Of a stretch of 5,533 nt of DNA, positions 1 to 5,344 are shown in pieces. The notes beneath the pieces are model-generated. The model was not told the origin of the DNA, ran no database searches, and was given only the letters and a program-made list of their open reading frames with translations. The DNA is from Vulcanimicrobiota bacterium (GTDB lineage Bacteria; Vulcanimicrobiota; Vulcanimicrobiia; Vulcanimicrobiales; Vulcanimicrobiaceae): assembly GCA_019237435.1 (NCBI GenBank), contig JAFAHB010000112.1:1-5533 (forward strand), read 5' to 3'. Position 1 is the first letter of the stretch. Each line of letters opens with the position of its first letter. The position numbers and the translations under genes are program-made.

Positions 1-348
1 CTCGAATTTCGGCGCGACTGCGACGAGCGTCAATCCGCCGTTTTGCATGAAACTGCCGAGCGCGCCGGCAAGCGCTGCGGCACCGAGAGGCAATAGCGCG
101 AGCGCAAGAATCACGGCGGCGCAAACGCGCGCGACCTCGGCGCGCGCCGCGGCCCCGCTCGCTGCGGCAGCGAGCGCGCTCGCACCGGCCCCGCCTTGCA
201 TCGGCACGACCGCGACGACGGTCAGCGCCGCGGCGGCGAACGCAATGTTTGCCGCAAGCTCGCTCGAGCGCGGCACGTTGCCTTCGCGCCGCGCCTTGCG
301 TATGCGCGCCGGCGTCGCGTCAAAGGGTTTCTCGGAAGCGTCGTTCAT
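1..348 (-). CDS. flhB: Flagellar export-gate protein FlhB, N-terminal part (cut by window edge)
   Basis: The first 116 codons are present; the rest runs off the left edge. FlhB is the inner-membrane substrate-specificity switch of the flagellar type III export apparatus and works with the FliPQR gate. The N-terminus begins MNDASEKPFDATPARIRKAR and continues REGNVPRSSELAAN, which matches the family signature 'E..TpkRlrkAReeGqvprS.el'. A first hydrophobic segment at about residues 32-50 and a second at about 72-98 follow. Then comes QNGGLTLVAVAPKFE, resembling the 'Q.G......plkP' stretch after helix 2. The autocleavage NPTH site and cytoplasmic domain would lie outside the window. The start is ATG at 348; an AAGG sits directly against it, too close to be a good ribosome site. 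The gene is 30 bases after the fliR stop and in the same frame. FlhB is preferred to the injectisome homologue SctU because of the rod and FliK-like neighbours. Confidence 0.9.
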   Translation of the reverse strand, partial: MNDASEKPFDATPARIRKARREGNVPRSSELAANIAFAAAALTVVAVVPMQGGAGASALAAAASGAAARAEVARVCAAVILALALLPLGAAALAGALGSFMQNGGLTLVAVAPKFE

Positions 349-378
349 CCTTCGTCGCTCGACTCCGGGATGACGCGA

Positions 379-1092
379 TCAGCGCAACCCCGGGATCGAC
401 AGTAGCGGCGCGATGCGACGTTCGGCAAGGAGCGGCAACGCGATGACCGTTGCGACGAGCGCCGCCGCGAACGCCATGGGAAAGGCCAGCGTGAAGCTGC
501 CGAAACGCGGAACGGCCCGCGAGAGCGCGCCGACCGCGATTTGCATGACCAGCGCCAACGCAACGGCGGGCGCCGCAACCTGCACCGACACGACGACGAT
601 CGTCTGCGCGAACGTGGCGGCGTACGCTCCCCAACCGCTTGCGCGCAACGTGCCACCGACTGGGAGTTGCGTGAAGCTCTGCGCAAAGGCCAACAGCGCG
701 ATCCGGTACGCGCCCGAAAGGAAGAACCCGCCGGTTAAGGCGAGCGACCACAGACGGCCGAAGCCGCTGGGCGCAACGAGCTGCAAACTTGGCGCGATCG
801 CCTTGACGCCGACATAGTCGTCGACGGCGCGACCACCCGCATATGCGGCGTCATAGACCAGCGAAGCCGTCATACCGATCGCGCCGCCGATCGCGAACTC
901 CGTCAACAGGGCGATAGCAAGGATCGCATCGTCGATCTGACGCTGCGTCGGTGGGAGAGCCGTTGCAATGGCGGCCGCTATCGCCAAAGCCAAGCCGGCT
1001 CGAAGCGGCGGCGGTACGCTCGGGTGCGCGAAACCGGGAGCGCGAAAAACGAAGCCGGCGCAGCGCGCAAAAACCAGCAGGCACATTACCAT
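379..1092 (-). CDS. fliR: Flagellar export-gate protein FliR
   Basis: A 237-residue, very hydrophobic protein of the FliR/SctT family, slightly shorter than the usual 250-265. FliR assembles with FliP and FliQ into the helical export gate in the inner membrane. Recognisable parts are the first membrane helix with its 'ffR.pg' feature (FARCAGFVFRAPGF, residues 8-21), 'PPPLRAGLALAIA' after it, the EFAIGGAIG motif near residue 65 (family 'E...G...G'), and the long hydrophobic C-terminal half with AVGALSRAVPRF, which corresponds to the family's 'G.lsR..Pq.n'. It overlaps the end of fliQ. ATG at 1092 and ATG at 1086 are both possible; the second sits in TAATG formed with the fliQ stop, a classic translation-coupling arrangement. 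Either start leaves the N-terminus about ten residues shorter than typical. I saw no better upstream start in this frame. The stop is TGA at 379-381. Confidence 0.92.
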   Translation of the reverse strand: MVMCLLVFARCAGFVFRAPGFAHPSVPPPLRAGLALAIAAAIATALPPTQRQIDDAILAIALLTEFAIGGAIGMTASLVYDAAYAGGRAVDDYVGVKAIAPSLQLVAPSGFGRLWSLALTGGFFLSGAYRIALLAFAQSFTQLPVGGTLRASGWGAYAATFAQTIVVVSVQVAAPAVALALVMQIAVGALSRAVPRFGSFTLAFPMAFAAALVATVIALPLLAERRIAPLLSIPGLR

Positions 1093-1352
1093 CGCGTCAA
1101 CGCAGGGATCGCCGCCGTCGCGCTTTCGAAGAGATGCTGCAGCAGATGCATCGTGGTCTCGCCGAAGAGCGCGACGGTCAAAGCCACCGCGACGATTTTC
1201 GGAAGCAGCGTCAGCGTTTGTTCTTGCACCTGCGTCGCGGCTTGAAGCACCGCAACGGCCGTCCCTACCAGCGCGGCAGCCCCGAGAATCGGCAACGAGA
1301 TCGTCGCGGTCGTCATCAGCGCGTCGCGCAAGAGGCCGTCGAGCGCGTCCAC
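1086..1352 (-). CDS. fliQ: Flagellar export-gate protein FliQ
   Basis: An 88-residue protein with two membrane helices (about residues 14-38 and 50-74), exactly the family's usual size. FliQ packs around FliP and FliR in the flagellar export gate. The signature between the helices, LQAATQVQEQTLTLLPKIVAV (residues 36-56), is nearly the consensus 'QaaTQiqEqTLtfvPKi'. The chosen start is GTG at 1352, immediately preceded in frame by TAA at 1356-1358. An ATG at codon 13 would remove the N-terminal helix start expected of the family. An AAGG lies just upstream but too close to the GTG to be a textbook ribosome site. It follows metF by 34 bases and overlaps fliR. It would normally follow fliP directly; here metF intervenes. 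Confidence 0.93.
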   Translation of the reverse strand: MDALDGLLRDALMTTATISLPILGAAALVGTAVAVLQAATQVQEQTLTLLPKIVAVALTVALFGETTMHLLQHLFESATAAIPALTRW

Positions 1353-1386
1353 ACCTTAACGGTACGGGCGGCTCGTTACGCCGGGG

Positions 1387-2289
1387 TTACCGCGTTATGA
1401 GGGTTTGAAAGGCCGGTCGCCACGCGCTCGCGGCGAGCAGCGACGAAACGATCGCGCGCGTTGCGGGCGAGCGATTGAGCGTGTAAAAGTGAATGCCGGG
1501 CGCACCGCCGCGCAACAGTTCGATTGCCTGCATCGACGCGTACGCAACGCCGAGATCTTCAACCGCCTTGACGTCCTCTCGGCGCGACTCCATTTCGACG
1601 CGCAGCTTGGGAGGAATCGTCGCGCCGCACATCGCGACGAACCGCTCGATTTGGGCGAAATTCGTGATCGGCATCAAGCCGGCTAGGATTGGAACGGCGA
1701 TACCGGCCTCACGCGCACGCCGGTCGAACTCAAAGAAATGCGCGTTGTCGAAGAACAGTTGCGTGATAAGGAAATCGGCTCCGGCATCGGTTTTGGTCTT
1801 CAGGTGGCGCAAATCGTCCTCGAAGGTCGGCGCCTCGGGATGCTTTTCCGGAAAGCACGCCGCACCGATGCAGAAATCGTAGTTCCGACGCAGCATTGCA
1901 ATCAGCTCGCTCGCGTGCGCGAATCCTCCGGGCACCGGCTCGAACGACGTTCCGCGGGGCGGATCGCCGCGTAATGCAAGAACGTTTTCGATGCCGGCGC
2001 GAGCCAAATCGTCGAACAACGCGCGAAGCTGCGGGCGATCGGCGCCGATGCAAGTCACGTGCGCGACGACGGTCAGGCCGAGCCGCTGCTGGATTTCCTT
2101 TGCCAGGGCAACGGTGCGCGCGCGCGTCGAGCCGCCCGCACCGTACGTAATGGAAACAAAGGCGGGCCTCAGCGGTTGCAGCGCCCCGATCGTCTCGAGG
2201 AGCCGCCGCGACCCCTCGTCGTCCCGCGGCGGGAAGAACTCGAAGGAAAAGAATGGTCGCTGGGTCGCAAGCGCATGGCTGATTCGCAT
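1387..2289 (-). CDS. metF: 5,10-methylenetetrahydrofolate reductase MetF
   Basis: A complete 300-residue protein, essentially the length of bacterial MetF. It is a cytosolic FAD enzyme that reduces 5,10-methylene- to 5-methyltetrahydrofolate, the methyl donor for methionine synthase. The TIM-barrel motifs are all in order: FEFFPP (residues 16-21, with Glu17 at the position of the catalytic glutamate), TYGAGGSTR (48-56), HVTC (77-80), LALRGDPP (104-111, with Asp109 the conserved FAD/folate aspartate), GAACFPEKHPEA (142-153), TQLFFDN (176-182, folate-contacting Gln177), PILAGLMPITN (200-210) and GIHFYTLNRS (265-274). All expected key residues are intact, so it should be active. It begins with ATG 15 bases after the fliP stop, without a clear ribosome site, and ends 34 bases before fliQ. 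The location inside the export-gate genes is the odd point; the protein itself looks ordinary. There is no C-terminal eukaryote-type regulatory domain. Confidence 0.97.
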   Translation of the reverse strand: MRISHALATQRPFFSFEFFPPRDDEGSRRLLETIGALQPLRPAFVSITYGAGGSTRARTVALAKEIQQRLGLTVVAHVTCIGADRPQLRALFDDLARAGIENVLALRGDPPRGTSFEPVPGGFAHASELIAMLRRNYDFCIGAACFPEKHPEAPTFEDDLRHLKTKTDAGADFLITQLFFDNAHFFEFDRRAREAGIAVPILAGLMPITNFAQIERFVAMCGATIPPKLRVEMESRREDVKAVEDLGVAYASMQAIELLRGGAPGIHFYTLNRSPATRAIVSSLLAASAWRPAFQTLITR

Positions 2290-2304
2290 TTTACCGGGGT
2301 GTGC

Positions 2305-2961
2305 TTATCGGAAGCTCGTTGCAACGCCTCCGCAGAGCATGGCCCAGCCGTCGACCATGACGAAAAGCAGCAGCTTTACCGGCAACGAGACGACCGGCGG
2401 GCTGAGCATCATCATCCCGAGACCCATCAGCATCGCGGCGATCGCCAGATCGATCGCAACGAACGGCAGGTACAGCGCAAAACCGATCGCAAACGCGTTG
2501 CGCAACTCGCCGACGACGAACGCCGGAACGAGTACTTCGAGGGGCGCATGATTCGCCGCCTCGAGCGGCCGGCGCGCGACTCGATCGAAGAGTACTACAT
2601 CGGCGGAGCGGCTCTGGCGCAGCATGAATGCCCGCAGCGGCGCAATCCCTCGGCTCACGGCTTGGGACGGGGAGATTGCGCCACGCGAATAGGGCTCGAT
2701 CGCATCGTGCCCGATTTGGCGGCCCGTGGGAGCCATGACGACCAGCGTGAGAACGAGCGCGAGACCGGTGAGGACCGCGTTCGGCGGCAGCGCCGATGCG
2801 CCGATCGCCGATCGGACGAGCGAAAGCACGACCACGATGCGTACGAACGACGTGCACATGACCAGCAACAACGGCACGATGGAGAGCAGCGTTAACGTGA
2901 CGAGGAGCTGCAGGGGCACGGTCGCGTGCGCGGCCGAGCGCGCAAAGAGATCGACGGGCAT
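2305..2961 (-). CDS. fliP: Flagellar export-gate protein FliP
   Basis: A 218-residue membrane protein of the FliP/SctR family, a little shorter than the usual 245. FliP forms the pentameric core of the export gate with FliQ and FliR. The N-terminal block LQLLVTLTLLSIVPLLLVMC (residues 17-36) followed by TSFVRIVVVLSLVRSAIG is nearly consensus. The periplasmic region contains FMLRQSRSADVVLF (112-125), matching the family 'FMl.qtre.dl.lF'. The C-terminal block holds PAFVVGELRNAFAIGF (146-161), then LMGLGMMMLSPP (178-189), then PVKLLLFVMVDGW (194-206). A long cleavable signal peptide, common in FliP, is not obvious; the first 15 residues are short and weakly hydrophobic. It begins six bases after the fliN stop, with no clear ribosome site, so translation is probably coupled. 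No fliO lies upstream. Confidence 0.96.
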   Translation of the reverse strand: MPVDLFARSAAHATVPLQLLVTLTLLSIVPLLLVMCTSFVRIVVVLSLVRSAIGASALPPNAVLTGLALVLTLVVMAPTGRQIGHDAIEPYSRGAISPSQAVSRGIAPLRAFMLRQSRSADVVLFDRVARRPLEAANHAPLEVLVPAFVVGELRNAFAIGFALYLPFVAIDLAIAAMLMGLGMMMLSPPVVSLPVKLLLFVMVDGWAMLCGGVATSFR

Positions 2962-2967
2962 GAACGA

Positions 2968-3228
2968 CTAGGCGATTAGCTCGGTGATGCGCAATCCGAA
3001 GGCGTTTTCAACGGCGACGATCTCGCCGCGCGCGATCGGGCGTCCGTTGACTAGCAGTTCGACGGGCCGATCTATATCGCGATCGAGCTCGACGATCGAT
3101 CCGGTGCCAAGCTTGAGCAGGTCCGCAATCGGCATGGTGCAGTTGCCGAGGCTTACCGAGAGGTGAAGCGGCACGTGCAGCAATATGCCGATGCTCTCCA
3201 GGTCCGCAGCGCGCTTTTCGGTAGCCAT
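2968..3228 (-). CDS. fliN: Flagellar motor switch protein FliN (single SpoA domain)
   Basis: An 86-residue protein that is almost entirely one SpoA (surface presentation of antigens) domain. FliN lines the bottom of the C-ring and docks export cargo. ILLHVPLHLSVSLG (residues 15-28) matches the opening strand. DLLKLGTGSIVELDR (36-50), then PVELLVNGRPIARGEIVAVE (55-74), then FGLRITELI (77-85), follow the FliN consensus closely. It lacks the longer acidic or Pro-rich N-terminal extension found in many FliN proteins, so it is a minimal form. The start is ATG at 3228, eight bases after the fliM stop, with no strong ribosome site. Its position after fliM and before fliP is canonical. A SctQ C-terminal fragment is the main alternative, but FliN fits better. 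Confidence 0.93.
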   Translation of the reverse strand: MATEKRAADLESIGILLHVPLHLSVSLGNCTMPIADLLKLGTGSIVELDRDIDRPVELLVNGRPIARGEIVAVENAFGLRITELIA

Positions 3229-3236
3229 TGCGACCG

Positions 3237-4043
3237 CTACGTCGGGTCACGTCTCGGTTCGACCAAGAATGCGTATCTGCCGTTGCTCACGCCGCAGTTT
3301 CCACGAGCTACCGGATGCCCCTGGGCGGTCAATACACACCGATTCAGCGCGGCGATCGGCAGCGGCACGACCGACCCGACGGCGATGCGCGTGACGCTTA
3401 CCATGTTCGTTTTCCCCACCTCGATCGATGCTTGTGCGGTAAGGGGAAGGCCCGCGAGATGCGCGACGTCGAGAACCGAACCGGCCGCAGGCGCCGGATC
3501 GCGTGAAAGCGCTATCCCGATCCGCCCAGCGAGCGGCTCACTGACGAGCAGCTCGAAATAGGTGACGAATCCCGCGATCTCGCCGACTCGCTCGACGCGG
3601 CGCCCCTCGCGGACGCCGCAAACTACGTCGAGGTTTACGGCGATAGCGTCCATCATGCGATCGATAACGTCGCGTTCGATTGCGGAAAGGGCGCGCGAGG
3701 GCGCGTCCGACGTGGAGGATTCGCCAAACAGCATCGCCGCCAGCGCGACTGCATCGCCGGGCCGCAGCACGATCGCCGCATCGGCGACGCTTCCGCGAAC
3801 GCGATACAGGTGCGCGTCGTGCAGAATGGCCGACCACGCGTGCGGAGCCGGAATCGAAGGTGCGAAGAGCCGCATCGCGACCGGAACGCGGGCCAACGAG
3901 CTCAGCGTTTCGCGTACGCCGTTGGCAACGACGCAAGCTGCGCTCACCGGTAGCGCCGAGCGTGTTTGAAAGCGCGCGCGTCGTATCGATTGGCCTGAAG
4001 CTCTCTCCCGATTCGTGACCGGTTCGAAGCCGAGCGTTCTCAT
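3237..4043 (-). CDS. fliM: Divergent flagellar motor switch protein, FliM family
   Basis: A 268-residue protein, about 60 shorter than typical FliM. FliM links FliG to FliN in the C-ring and, in chemotactic bacteria, binds CheY-P. The call rests on three points. A CheC-like middle region ends in LFGESS (105-110) and is followed by ALSAIERDVIDRMMDAIAVN (118-137), like the FliM 'lt.iE..v...l...l'. A C-terminal SpoA-like region spans about 193-263, with LPLTAQASIEVGKTNMVSVT, then GSVVPL and VARGNCGVSNGRYAFLV. It is also directly upstream of fliN. The N-terminus (MRTLGFEPVT) shows nothing like the CheY-binding 'LSQ.EIDALL' motif. The ATG overlaps the stop of the rod gene as ATGA, so translation is coupled. 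SctQ is an alternative, but a separate fliN and the rod gene favour FliM. Confidence 0.8.
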   Translation of the reverse strand: MRTLGFEPVTNRERASGQSIRRARFQTRSALPVSAACVVANGVRETLSSLARVPVAMRLFAPSIPAPHAWSAILHDAHLYRVRGSVADAAIVLRPGDAVALAAMLFGESSTSDAPSRALSAIERDVIDRMMDAIAVNLDVVCGVREGRRVERVGEIAGFVTYFELLVSEPLAGRIGIALSRDPAPAAGSVLDVAHLAGLPLTAQASIEVGKTNMVSVTRIAVGSVVPLPIAALNRCVLTAQGHPVARGNCGVSNGRYAFLVEPRRDPT

Positions 4044-4762
4044 TTGAGCAGATCCATTGCGATCTTGCTAAGCCGGCCTTTTGCCGCTTGCGCCGCCTGC
4101 AGCGCATCGAAGGTCAGATACGCGTCCTTTAGGCGAATGAGGCTTTCGTTGATGTCGATTCGGCTGCGCTCCCGCTGCATCGGCGCGAGCGCTGCAAAGC
4201 TGCCGTCTTGTGCGAAGCCGGTTTGCGGCGTCACGCCGGCCGGTGCCTCCGCGTAGCATCCGTCGCTCGTCACCGGCCGTGTTCCCGCCGGAAACCGGGC
4301 GAGCGCGATGCGGCCGGCGTTAACGCGCTGCAGCATTCGGTCGCCCGAGCGAGGGTCGATGGTTTCACGCCGGTAGCTCAGCGTTCCGTCGAGACCGATT
4401 GCGACGCCCTTCACCCGTCCCAACGCGTCGTCGACCGGATCGACGCAAAGCGACGCAAGCAGGCCGTTACCGCCGCGTACTCCGAGAATCGGCCGGCCGG
4501 CAGCGTCGACTAGCTTGCCACCGCGCAACGCGAAGAGACCGTCGCGGGTGTAGAGTTGCCGGCCGCGATCGTCGCTCGTAATAAAGTATGCGTTTTCGGG
4601 CGCGACGACCGCGAGCGGATCGAGTGTGAAATCGGAAACCGGTCGCGTCGTGGCGACGTCGTCGTGCTGTGGCGTCGCACCGGGCGTGTAGGCTCGCCGA
4701 ACGTCCGCGGCTCGTTCCGCAATGCGATCGAGTGCGCCGCTTAGGTTCGCGTCAAAGAACAC
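4040..4762 (-). CDS. FlgF/FlgG-like flagellar basal-body rod protein, N-terminally divergent
   Basis: A 240-residue protein of the flagellar hook/rod family, which builds the periplasmic rod or hook. The strongest block is PENAYFITSDDRGRQLYTRD (residues 55-74) followed by GLFALRGGKLVDAAGRPILG (75-94). This matches the FlgF/FlgG pattern 'G.GFF.v....g...yTR.G.F..d..G.lv...G..vlG'. Further on are GRIALARFPAG (150-160), corresponding to 'v.la.F.np', and a C-terminal helix RSRIDINESLIRLKDAYLTF (199-218) plus DALQAAQAAKGRLSKIAMDLL, like the family's 'SNvd...e...li..qraye' end. The usual N-terminal 'NNiANvnTpGYK' motif is not there; only a weak TPG at 26-28 remains. The start is GTG at 4762 with a good AGAGGG site, and an in-frame stop lies just upstream (4793-4795), so a longer N-terminus is not available in this frame. 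I cannot decide between FlgF, FlgG and a lineage-specific paralogue. Confidence 0.75.
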   Translation of the reverse strand: MFFDANLSGALDRIAERAADVRRAYTPGATPQHDDVATTRPVSDFTLDPLAVVAPENAYFITSDDRGRQLYTRDGLFALRGGKLVDAAGRPILGVRGGNGLLASLCVDPVDDALGRVKGVAIGLDGTLSYRRETIDPRSGDRMLQRVNAGRIALARFPAGTRPVTSDGCYAEAPAGVTPQTGFAQDGSFAALAPMQRERSRIDINESLIRLKDAYLTFDALQAAQAAKGRLSKIAMDLLK

Positions 4763-5310
4763 CGGCCGCCCTCTGCGATGTGAAGCTCGAGGCTAATGCC
4801 CCGCGCCGCGAGTAACGCCCGCGCCTGCGCCAAGGCGTCTCGCACGACTGCACGAACCTCGGGACGGCACAGCGCCAACAGCATCGCCGACGTTCCGGTG
4901 CTCTGCAGCATGATGTGAACGCGCGCGTTGCCGCGTCCCAACGAGAATGTCGCCCGCTTCGGGCGCGATCGAGCGTCGGCAAAAGTGCGCTCGATGCGAC
5001 GAGCGAGCGACGAACGCGAACGCTGCGCGCGCGACAGGTCTTCTTCTTCCGCTGGACGCGATGACTCGCATCGCGAGAAGCGCGCGCAGCGCGCGTCGAT
5101 GCCGGCATTTCGATCGGACGCCGAGCCGCGCGCGCGGATCTGCACGACCTCTGCAAGTGGACCAGTTCTCCCGGAGCAATGCCGTACGCCCCCAGCGCAC
5201 TGCGGCGTCGCCAAGCGTAGCGCGGAATACCAGGCTTGTGAAAGCTCGCGCCGATCGATCGCCGCCAGCGGCGCCGCTAAAATGCTAACCTCGAGCTCGC
5301 GCGTCATCAT
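4741..5310 (-). CDS. FliK-like hook-length control protein, short and divergent (tentative)
   Basis: A 189-residue protein that I recognise only by its end. Residues 118-178, including RATFSLGRGNARVHIMLQST, then PEVRAVVRDALAQARALLAA and RGISLELHI, resemble the FliK C-terminal domain (Flg_hook, pattern 'l.P..LG.v.v.l......v.f......vr..l...l..Lr..L...G..l'). That domain interacts with FlhB to switch export from rod/hook to filament. The middle (about 40-115) is rich in Arg, Ser and Ala and looks disordered, as FliK linkers often are, but has more Cys than usual. FliK is normally about 350-450 residues, so this would be a reduced form. It begins at ATG 5310 (a second ATG follows at once), 34 bases after the transglycosylase stop. 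Its last 22 bases overlap the rod gene. The context supports a flagellar job; the FliK assignment is an inference. No ribosome site is evident. Confidence 0.55.
   Translation of the reverse strand: MMTRELEVSILAAPLAAIDRRELSQAWYSALRLATPQCAGGVRHCSGRTGPLAEVVQIRARGSASDRNAGIDARCARFSRCESSRPAEEEDLSRAQRSRSSLARRIERTFADARSRPKRATFSLGRGNARVHIMLQSTGTSAMLLALCRPEVRAVVRDALAQARALLAARGISLELHIAEGGRCSLTRT
4769..4774 (-). promoter_or_regulatory. Ribosome binding site of the rod-protein gene
   Basis: AGAGGG on the minus strand lies seven bases before the GTG at 4762. It is the best Shine-Dalgarno-like match in the window and decides the otherwise uncertain GTG start of the FlgF/FlgG-like gene. It lies inside the end of the FliK-like gene. 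Confidence 0.65.
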
Positions 5311-5344
5311 TCGACGATCATCGCAACCGAGCGTGAGCGAAGGC

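Noticed and set aside
47..373. A plus-strand 108-codon open frame at the left edge.
   Set aside because: It is low-complexity Ala/Arg/Ser sequence antisense to the FlhB N-terminus, which reads continuously on the minus strand from 348 to the edge.
1353..1386. A possible terminator or promoter between metF and fliQ, around the imperfect palindrome ACCTTAACGGT.
   Set aside because: The stem would be only a few bases with no T run after it, and no clear -35/-10 pair is present.
1387..2289. metF as cargo of an insertion sequence or transposon.
   Set aside because: There is no transposase, no terminal inverted repeats and no obvious change in base composition; only a 7-base direct repeat, reported separately as weak evidence.
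2291..2857. A 188-codon minus-strand open frame within fliP.
   Set aside because: Arg/Ala-rich and without family features, while the fliP frame matches its family throughout.
2059..2895. A 278-codon open frame on the plus strand opposite metF and fliP.
   Set aside because: It is full of Arg, Asp, Glu, His and Gln in low-complexity order and lies exactly antisense to two strongly recognised proteins. Long antisense frames are normal in DNA this rich in G+C.
3538..4107. A 189-codon minus-strand open frame overlapping fliM in another frame.
   Set aside because: The translation is extremely Arg-rich with no domain, and the fliM frame carries the family signatures.
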